This document shows positions 23,894 through 29,106 of a stretch of DNA of 29,106 nucleotides, in pieces; position 1 is the stretch's first letter; every line of letters starts with the position of its first letter. This stretch comes from Anaerolineales bacterium (GTDB lineage Bacteria > Chloroflexota > Anaerolineae > Anaerolineales > Villigracilaceae), in the NCBI GenBank assembly GCA_025966435.1, contig JAICRQ010000001.1:1-29106 (forward strand). Direction: 5' to 3'. The notes beneath the pieces are model-generated. The model did not search any database and was not told the DNA's origin. It worked only from the letters and a program-made list of their open reading frames with translations. A program made the position numbers and the translations under genes.

Positions 23894-24227
23894 CCAATTC
23901 GATTGACTCAAGATAGAGCTCTTCGCCTGCTAATATCTTCGCGCCGAAACTGCCGCAATATGGGCAATGGATCTTTCCGTCCTGTGGATGGTATTTCTGA
24001 AAACAAGCCATACACTGGACTTCTGCTTTAATAAAACGAAAATGGAGTTTCGCTCGTTCCGCCGGTGTACCTTGGCTTAGTTCCTCCCAATGTTTTTGGA
24101 TGGAAACCGGATCGAGCTCAGCGATCTCGCCGAGGACAAGTTGAAGACTCCGAACGTGTTGATTCGCATCACGCGCTTTCAGAAGCGCTTTCGCAAGGAT
24201 GGATTGAATAGCATGGAGTTGGCGCAT
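23877..24227 (-). CDS. hypA: HypA-like nickel metallochaperone, divergent N-terminus
   Basis: A 116-residue HypA/HybF-family protein. The zinc domain has CMAC (Cys72, Cys75) and CPYCGS (Cys88, Cys91); the C-terminal GEELYLESIELDDEKT is also typical. HypA delivers nickel to [NiFe]-hydrogenase or urease through its N-terminal Met-His-Glu. Here the start reads MRQLHAIQSIL against the usual MHELSITQSIL, so His2 is Arg and Glu3 is Gln, although a His appears at position 5. Nickel binding may be altered or lost. No other hyp or hydrogenase gene is in the window. There is no ribosome binding site; TAGAAA ends 6 nt before the ATG. The TolB-like gene overlaps its 3' end. Confidence 0.82.
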   Translation of the reverse strand: MRQLHAIQSILAKALLKARDANQHVRSLQLVLGEIAELDPVSIQKHWEELSQGTPAERAKLHFRFIKAEVQCMACFQKYHPQDGKIHCPYCGSFGAKILAGEELYLESIELDDEKT

Positions 24228-24233
24228 TAAGAT

Positions 24234-24239
24234 TTTCTA
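24234..24239 (-). promoter_or_regulatory. -10-like TAGAAA box before hypA
   Basis: Minus-strand TAGAAA with 6 nt to the ATG at 24227 and no SD sequence. No clear -35 hexamer. Confidence 0.25.
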
Positions 24240-24261
24240 CTTTACTACAGTTCATAGTGTA

Positions 24262-24307
24262 CCTGAAAACAGGGACGCACGCGTACGCGTGCGTCCCTGT
24301 TTTCAGG
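24262..24307 (-). terminator. Perfect 46-bp palindrome, probable rnpB terminator
   Basis: Bases 24262-24284 are the exact reverse complement of 24285-24307, with no spacer. Read on the minus strand it forms a GC-rich stem (acagggacgcacgcg with its complement) followed by TTTT, 22 nt after the 3' end of rnpB. A4 and T4 tracts make it symmetrical, so it may also act on the plus strand. Confidence 0.7.
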
Positions 24308-24329
24308 CTTCTTTTGGAGAAAAGAGCTT

Positions 24330-24774
24330 CCTCAGGACGGTCTATAAGCCGCATTCTGTCCATGATGCTTGCGCATCACTGGGCGATCATCTCTCTGGGC
24401 GGTGCGTCGCCGCGCCGCTCGATGCGACCTACCCGGGACTGGCTTTCTCATCTCATGAGAAAGCACGTATGAAGACGAGCAGTCTCCCGCCATCCGCGGA
24501 TGGCTTCGTCCCTACTTGGTCTTGCTCCCGGCGGGGGTTACCTGGCCATCCACATTACTGTAGATGCCGGTGGTCTTTTACACCACCTTTTCACCATCAC
24601 CCTCACCTCTTGCGAGGTGAACTGGCTGTTTGTTTCTGTGGCCCTCGTCCGGCAGGTTAGCTCCTCACGGAGGGTTCCCCGCCCCGGGTGCTATCCGACG
24701 CCGTGCTCTATGGAGTGCGGACTTTCCTCGGCCCCGACAACGCAGGACCGCGATCGCCCAACCGACCTGAGGCG
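24330..24774 (-). ncRNA. rnpB: RNase P RNA (bacterial type A)
   Basis: The catalytic RNA that trims tRNA 5' leaders. On the minus strand the conserved core reads GAGGAAAGTCCGCACTCC (24729-24712), AGCAAGACCAAGTAGG, and near the 3' end ACAGAATGCGGCTTATAGA (24359-24341). The ends pair as helix P1: cctcagg.cggt at the 5' side and accg.cctgagg at the 3' side (24330-24341), with one mismatch. Length is about 445 nt, normal for type A. The 5' end is set by the promoter at 24780-24808 (transcription start expected near 24774), the 3' end by P1. Reading frames across the interval are not genes. Confidence 0.96.
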
Positions 24775-24779
24775 GCTGT

Positions 24780-24808
24780 ATCATACACGCAAGGACACCC
24801 CCCGTCAA
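24780..24808 (-). promoter_or_regulatory. rnpB promoter
   Basis: Minus-strand TTGACG (24808-24803), a spacer of exactly 17 bp, and TATGAT (24785-24780). The predicted start, 6-7 nt downstream, coincides with the 5' strand of helix P1. Confidence 0.85.
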
Positions 24809-24879
24809 CCGCAAGAGAGGTGACTCAAACATTTTTCTAACCGGTTCTCTCAAAAATCAATGCGGAATCATCAAATCGC

Positions 24880-24908
24880 TTCGTAATTCGTCAGACAAGC
24901 GGTAAAAT
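24880..24908 (+). promoter_or_regulatory. Candidate promoter of the coaE fusion gene
   Basis: TTCGTA (24880-24885), 17-bp spacer, TAAAAT (24903-24908). The leader of about 30 nt holds CGGAG at 24936-24940. Confidence 0.4.
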
Positions 24909-24945
24909 AAGGAAGAGAGCATTTACAAAGAACAACGGAGTCTCT

Positions 24946-26082
24946 GTGAGCAATTGGCCTGGGAAATATGTGATCGGTCTGACGGGAAATATAGCAACCG
25001 GCAAAAGCGTGGTGCGCCGCATGCTGGAACATCTTGGCGCGTATACCATCGACGCAGACGCCCTCTCGCATCGCGTGATCTCCAGAGGAGCACCGGGCTA
25101 CCAACCCGTTTTGGATACGTTCGGCAAATGGCTGCTCGATCCCGATGGACAAATCAACCGGACGAAGCTTGGGCATCTCGTCTTTGCCGATAAAGATGCG
25201 CTGAAGCAATTGGAAGACATCATTCACCCCTACGTGCGTCAGGCCGTCGATATCCTGGTCAAGCGCGCAACACAAAAAGTGATCGTGATCGAGGCGATTA
25301 AGCTGCTTGAGTCAGGAATACGTAATCAGTGTGACACGATCTGGGTCACAGATGCCCCGCAGCAAGTGCAGGTGGAACGCCTGATGCGCAAACGCGGCAT
25401 GAGCCAGGAGGATGCGCTCCAGCGCGTCCAGGTGCAATCCGCACAGAAGGAAAAGGTTGCCGCTGCCAATCTGGTGATCACGAACAATGGCTCCTATGAC
25501 GACCTGTGGAAACAGGTGAATGAAGCCTGGAAACGTATTTCTCCGGAACAGGAAGGTCCCACCACACAGGTCACAACCAGGCAGGCAACAGGTGTACTTT
25601 CTTTACAGCGCGGGAAACCACGCGACGCACAGAAGATCGCAGACTTGATCACACGCCTGAGCAAAGGCAAACAAACCATGACGAAAGATCAGGCGATGGA
25701 AGCCTTCGGCGAGAAGGCATTTCTCCTGCTGTCGATGAATCAGAATCTAGTTGGCATTGCGGGCTGGCAGGTGGAAAATCTGGTGGCGCGCATCACTGAC
25801 CTGTTTCTCGATCATGGAGTCGCTCCCGACCAGGCGCTACCGCTGATGCTCCAGGAGGTGGAACGAGCCTCCAGCGATCTGCAATGCGAAGCCTCGCTGG
25901 TCTTCCCGCCGATCGATCTGGTTGGCTTTGACTACGTCTGGAAACAGCTTGGTTACGAGCGACGTGCGCCGAATGCACTTGGCGTCCAGGCCTGGGAGGA
26001 TGCGGCGCGCGAATCCATGCCTGTGGGGTCGGCTCTCTTCTTCAAACAACTTCGCACCGACCGGGTCTTGCGACCAATATAA
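24946..26082 (+). CDS. coaE: Dephospho-CoA kinase fused to a GNAT-like domain
   Basis: A 378-residue fusion. Residues 1-200 are CoaE: P-loop GLTGNIATGKS (11-21), the catalytic-site TIDAD (34-38), HPYVR (about 94-98), the lid region LMRKRGMSQEDALQRVQVQSAQKEKVAAANLVITNNGS. CoaE phosphorylates dephospho-CoA in the last step of CoA synthesis. A linker (about 200-218) leads to about 160 further residues whose pattern fits a GNAT acetyltransferase fold (GVLSLQRGKPRDAQKIADLI, NLVGIAGWQVENLVARITDLFLD, YVWKQLGYERRAP). The RxxGxG acetyl-CoA loop expected after the fourth strand is not seen, so this part may bind but not transfer. The start is the GTG at 24946 with CGGAG 5 nt upstream. Divergent from rnpB. 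Confidence 0.85.
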   Translation: MSNWPGKYVIGLTGNIATGKSVVRRMLEHLGAYTIDADALSHRVISRGAPGYQPVLDTFGKWLLDPDGQINRTKLGHLVFADKDALKQLEDIIHPYVRQAVDILVKRATQKVIVIEAIKLLESGIRNQCDTIWVTDAPQQVQVERLMRKRGMSQEDALQRVQVQSAQKEKVAAANLVITNNGSYDDLWKQVNEAWKRISPEQEGPTTQVTTRQATGVLSLQRGKPRDAQKIADLITRLSKGKQTMTKDQAMEAFGEKAFLLLSMNQNLVGIAGWQVENLVARITDLFLDHGVAPDQALPLMLQEVERASSDLQCEASLVFPPIDLVGFDYVWKQLGYERRAPNALGVQAWEDAARESMPVGSALFFKQLRTDRVLRPI

Positions 26083-26236
26083 GCGGAGGCTTGAGCGTCC
26101 TTCAGGCGAAGCTTCCGAAGTCAGGAAACAGGGTGGGAAGTTGTTGTAAATCTGTGATCGAAACAGTCACCTACTCGGTGTTCTCAGCACAGATTCAGCC
26201 TGCAATACTATACTGATTGACATCTACACAGGCGGA
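26083..26236. other. Spacer between coaE and cdaA with a hairpin and a -10-like box
   Basis: An inverted repeat cggaggctt (26084-26092)/aagcttccg (26109-26117), with one G-U pair, follows the coaE stop but lacks a T run. TATACT at 26209-26214 could be a -10 for cdaA; the matching -35 is poor. Confidence 0.35.
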
Positions 26237-26260
26237 GTGGCGCTGGGGCGCCATGGACGA

Positions 26261-27133
26261 ATGGCAAATTTTCTTAATAACATCCTTTTTATATTTCAGC
26301 GCTTCAACTGGTTGAGCATTCTCGACATCCTGTTGGTCACGTTGATCTTCTTCGTGGTGCTCTATTCTCTGCGCGATACACAGGCAATGATTCTTTTGCG
26401 AGGCATGATCTTTCTGGTGATCGCCCTCGTCCTGTTGACAACCGTTGTAGAACTGCCTGCATTCTCGTGGCTCGTACGAAGTACATTACCTGCACTGCTG
26501 CTAGCGATCCCGGTGATCTTCGCGCCGGAAATCCGCCGCGCCCTCGAGCGGCTGGGACGCGCCGGTACGCTGACCATCGTGCAGTCCTCCAATCACACCG
26601 ATGATGAAACGATGCAGAAGGGAATCAGGTCGGTTGTGGAAGCAGCTGCCCGGCTTTCGGCACGCCAGCACGGCGCGCTGATCGTTATGCAAAGAATGGA
26701 TAGCCTTGATCAGTATATCGAGACCGGTGTTCCCATGCGAGCAGATGTGACACCTGAGTTGCTCTTACAGCTCTTCTATCCGGACACGCCCCTGCATGAC
26801 GGCGCGGTGATCATTGCACGCGGACGTATCGTCGCTGCAGCGTGCGTGATGCCGCTTTCTGCAAGCGGCATTCTCAACCGGTCTCCGGAACGACAGATGG
26901 GACTCCGTCACCGTGCGGCACTTGGGATCTCGGAGGTCAGTGACGCCATCGCCGTTGTTGTTTCAGAACAGAGCGGCTCCATATCCATTGCCCATGCCGG
27001 GCGTATGATCCGCCGCATCGACCCCGAACGGCTCGAGAACATCCTGGCTGCGTTCTTCCGCCCGGACACGACGACACCCCAACGGCTACTGCTCCAGCGT
27101 TACTTCCCTTCTCTCTTCCGCAAGGACCAGTAG
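26261..27133 (+). CDS. cdaA: Diadenylate cyclase CdaA (c-di-AMP synthase)
   Basis: A 290-residue CdaA. Three membrane segments fill about 15-85 of the chosen product; the DAC domain follows, with LHDGAVI (DGA at 180-182) and GLRHRAALG (RHR at 216-218), the two active-site motifs that condense two ATP into c-di-AMP. The N-terminus is uncertain: an in-frame GTG at 26237 would add eight residues (ALGRHGR) not typical of the family; the ATG at 26261 gives the usual beginning but has only a G-rich stretch (26245-26248) as possible ribosome binding site. cdaR starts 1 bp after its stop codon, the classic pairing. Confidence 0.93.
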   Translation: MANFLNNILFIFQRFNWLSILDILLVTLIFFVVLYSLRDTQAMILLRGMIFLVIALVLLTTVVELPAFSWLVRSTLPALLLAIPVIFAPEIRRALERLGRAGTLTIVQSSNHTDDETMQKGIRSVVEAAARLSARQHGALIVMQRMDSLDQYIETGVPMRADVTPELLLQLFYPDTPLHDGAVIIARGRIVAAACVMPLSASGILNRSPERQMGLRHRAALGISEVSDAIAVVVSEQSGSISIAHAGRMIRRIDPERLENILAAFFRPDTTTPQRLLLQRYFPSLFRKDQ

Positions 27134-27134
27134 C

Positions 27135-28382
27135 ATGCGTTTGTTTGCAAAGAATCTTCGAACTTTTTTTCTAGCGCTCGCGTTGGGTCTCTCAGTCTGG
27201 TTATCGGCGGTCAGCGCGGCAGACCCGAATGAAGTGCGCGCTTACCCCAGTCCGATTCAACTCGAGATCGTCGGGCAGGACCCATCGCTCGTCATCACGA
27301 ATGAAATCCCCTCTACCGTGGAGGTCACACTGCGCGCACCGCGCTCGGTCTGGGAATCTTTAACCGCGCGCGAAGATGCTATTGGCGCGACTCTGGACTT
27401 GTCCGGGCTCAGCTCGGGAGAACATACACAGCAAATCCAGTTGACCATTACAGAACGGCCCTACCAACTGATTCGCATGAATCCCACGGCGGTGACCGTG
27501 AATCTGGAATCGCTCATCAGCCGGACACTTCCGCTGGTCGTTTCACTTGGCGGACAGCCTGCGGCAGGTTATCAGGCAGGCGATACAACTAGAGACGTCA
27601 CCGAGGTTTCCATCTCCGGTCCCGAGTCGCTTGTCCGGCAGGTAGAGCGAGCACGTGTGGTCACTAGTCTGGACGGCGCCCGCGAAAGCATCGATAAGGC
27701 ATTGCCTATTGAGGTGGTGGATAAAGAAAACAATATAGTTCAAGGCTTGACCATTAATCCTGAATCAGTCCGTGTGAATATTCCCATCAGCCAACAGGGT
27801 GGGTTCCGCGACATGGCAGTCAAGGTCGTGGTGCAGGGGCAGCAAGCCCCCGGCTATCGCATCGAGAATATTTCTGTTTTCCCGCCGGTAATCACGATCT
27901 TTTCCGAAGACACCGAGCTCGTGAACGAGCTTCCCGGCGTAGTAGAAACCCTGCCACTGGACTTGCAGGATCGGAATGAAGACATCTCTACGCGTCTCTC
28001 GTTGGATTTGCCTGAGAATGTCACACTGGTTGGTCCACAAACGGTGCAGGTACAGGTCAGTATTTCCCCGATCCAGACGAGTGTTACACTTCCAAACCTG
28101 CCGATTGATGTAATTGGCGTCGCAGAAGGTTTGAGCGCACAAGTCTTCCCCCAGGGCGTGGATGTTATTCTCTCTGGTCCCGTACCGGTACTCGAAGCGC
28201 TATCGGCACAGGATATAACCGTATCTGTGGATGCGAACGGGCTTGAGATTGGTGTTTATCAATTAGAGCCGGACGTTGATATCTTCGTGGAGAATGTGTC
28301 TGTGCGATCGATCCTGCCGGAAACAGTGGAGGTTGTCATTGCCGTACCCAGTACGCCCACGCCCACAGCATTCCCACCCTAG
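27135..28382 (+). CDS. cdaR: YbbR-domain protein CdaR, regulator of CdaA
   Basis: A 415-residue exported protein with one N-terminal membrane anchor (about 8-28, FFLALALGLSVWLSAV) and four YbbR-type domains of roughly 80-90 residues, each ending in a VxVxI/V strand such as PTAVTVNLE, PESVRVNIPI, PQTVQVQVSI and PETVEVVIAV. CdaR binds CdaA from outside and modulates c-di-AMP synthesis in Firmicutes; the same role is inferred here. The C-terminus VPSTPTPTAFPP is a Thr/Pro-rich tail common in Chloroflexota envelope proteins. AAGGA lies 8 nt before the ATG, inside the end of cdaA, so both are one operon. The usual next gene, glmM, is absent; der follows instead after 116 bp. Confidence 0.9.
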   Translation: MRLFAKNLRTFFLALALGLSVWLSAVSAADPNEVRAYPSPIQLEIVGQDPSLVITNEIPSTVEVTLRAPRSVWESLTAREDAIGATLDLSGLSSGEHTQQIQLTITERPYQLIRMNPTAVTVNLESLISRTLPLVVSLGGQPAAGYQAGDTTRDVTEVSISGPESLVRQVERARVVTSLDGARESIDKALPIEVVDKENNIVQGLTINPESVRVNIPISQQGGFRDMAVKVVVQGQQAPGYRIENISVFPPVITIFSEDTELVNELPGVVETLPLDLQDRNEDISTRLSLDLPENVTLVGPQTVQVQVSISPIQTSVTLPNLPIDVIGVAEGLSAQVFPQGVDVILSGPVPVLEALSAQDITVSVDANGLEIGVYQLEPDVDIFVENVSVRSILPETVEVVIAVPSTPTPTAFPP

Positions 28383-28498
28383 CCAACTGCAAAGCCTTGC
28401 GAAGTTTTCCTGGAAGGAAAAACGCATTTGAGATGAACTTTGCCGGGCTATGTTTACATTTATCTCATCAAGAACTAACTAAAAGAAGTACATAAACT

Positions 28499-29106
28499 AT
28501 GCCAAAACCAATTGTTGCCCTCGTTGGCAGACCCAACGTAGGAAAAAGTACGTTGTTCAACCGGCTTGTCGGGGAACGGATGGCGATCGTGCACGATACG
28601 CCCGGGACGACGCGCGATCGTCTCTTCGGGGAAGCCGAATGGAATGGACGGGTCTTCCACGTGGTGGACACAGGCGGAATCGATCCCACGCACGGCGGCA
28701 AGACCCCTCTCTCGGTCGGCTCTGCGGATTTCATCAACGAGATTCGCCAGCAGGCAAAGGTCGCGATCGACGAAGCGGATGCGATTCTCTTCGTCAACGA
28801 TGGCGAGACTGGAGTCACCGCCTCCGACCTTGAGGTGGCGAATATCCTGCGCCGCTCACAAAAGAAGCTGGAGAACGGCACATTCTGGCCTCCGATTTTT
28901 GTTGTTGCAAATAAAACCGAGTCGAAAGGGCGGCGTGATGAGATCGCTCAATTCTATGAGCTGGGGCTGGGGGAGCCGTACGCGGTCTCTGCAGTACACG
29001 GGACCGGGACGGGCGACCTGCTCGACGCGCTCGTGGAAGCGTTTCCTCCACAGGAGACCGAGGAGGAAGACGACAGCATCAAAATTGCGATCGTTGGGAA
29101 ACCCAA
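28499..29106 (+). CDS. der: Ribosome biogenesis GTPase Der, first GTPase domain (partial)
   Basis: The first 202 codons of Der (EngA), a double GTPase needed for 50S assembly; the gene runs off the right edge. GTPase domain 1 shows G1 GRPNVGKST (10-18), PGTTRDR (35-41), G3 DTGG (57-60), and a G5-like SAVHGTG (164-170). G4 reads NKTE (138-141) where NKxD is expected. Between G3 and G4 there are extra residues compared with the common form (PTHGGKTPLSV near 63-73 and KKLENGTFWPP at 122-132). An acidic linker ETEEEDD leads into the second domain, beginning IKIAIVGKP at the edge. The ATG at 28499 has only a weak purine-rich AAAAGAAG upstream. Confidence 0.92.
   Translation, partial: MPKPIVALVGRPNVGKSTLFNRLVGERMAIVHDTPGTTRDRLFGEAEWNGRVFHVVDTGGIDPTHGGKTPLSVGSADFINEIRQQAKVAIDEADAILFVNDGETGVTASDLEVANILRRSQKKLENGTFWPPIFVVANKTESKGRRDEIAQFYELGLGEPYAVSAVHGTGTGDLLDALVEAFPPQETEEEDDSIKIAIVGKP

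Noticed and set aside
24289..24823. Overlapping plus-strand frames between hypA and coaE
   Set aside because: They lie on the complement of the RNase P RNA, whose conserved core and promoter explain the interval.
28405..28421. ttttcct/aggaaaa hairpin after cdaR as a terminator
   Set aside because: AT-rich 7-bp stem with a 3-nt loop and no T run following; too weak to call.
1..29106. CRISPR array, tRNA genes, prophage, insertion sequences or toxin-antitoxin pairs
   Set aside because: I looked for regularly spaced repeats, cloverleaf sequences, transposase or integrase motifs and small paired genes and found none.

Overview
The window looks like chromosome from an Anaerolineae-type member of the Chloroflexota. 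This is an inference from gene content: a class III cyclase with a coiled-coil N-terminus, a TGS-uridine kinase fusion, a YbbR protein ending in a Thr-Pro-rich tail, a TolB-like lipoprotein, and housekeeping genes in short mixed operons. No marker gene was compared. Base composition appears even throughout. I see no insertion sequence, prophage, tRNA or CRISPR array.

Layout. 1-221 is the N-terminus of a cyclase leaving the window on the minus strand. 222-541 is an intergenic stretch with a nested inverted repeat and a promoter. 542-2702 (+) holds a short-chain dehydrogenase and a KBL/AONS-family acyltransferase. 2809-3975 (-) is a secreted clostripain-like protease. 4146-5839 (+) is a compact operon of a TetR regulator, a DUF4188 protein and a DUF2214 membrane protein, with a clean palindromic operator starting at the -10 box. 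5945-8428 (+) holds a cation diffusion facilitator and glycogen synthase GlgA. From about 8.4 to 21.5 kb all genes are on the minus strand. In transcription order they are fmt, aquaporin-glpK-glpD (glycerol use), a glycan block (ArnC-like glycosyltransferase, WbqC, methyltransferase, WecE-like aminotransferase), a second polyprenyl-phosphate glycosyltransferase coupled to a histidine phosphatase and a ketopantoate reductase, and a TGS/SAD/uridine kinase. 21619-22781 (+) encodes two small membrane proteins (DUF4870, DUF4013). 22838-24774 (-) holds a TolB-like lipoprotein, a divergent HypA and the RNase P RNA gene rnpB. From 24946 to the end (+) lie a CoaE fused to a GNAT-like domain, the c-di-AMP pair cdaA-cdaR, and the start of der.

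Genes that act together: aquaporin, GlpK and GlpD would bring in, phosphorylate and oxidise glycerol. WecE, WbqC, the methyltransferase and the glycosyltransferase form a probable route to a modified amino-sugar on a lipid carrier or cell-surface glycan. CdaA makes c-di-AMP under control of CdaR.

The points I find most worth a second look are the CoaE-GNAT fusion, the HypA lacking the nickel-binding MHE start, the TIP2-like aquaporin filter in a glp operon, the WecE/WbqC/methyltransferase block, the altered G4 motif in Der, the perfect 46-bp palindrome after rnpB, and several genes that look leaderless (a -10 box 6-7 nt before the ATG with no ribosome binding site).
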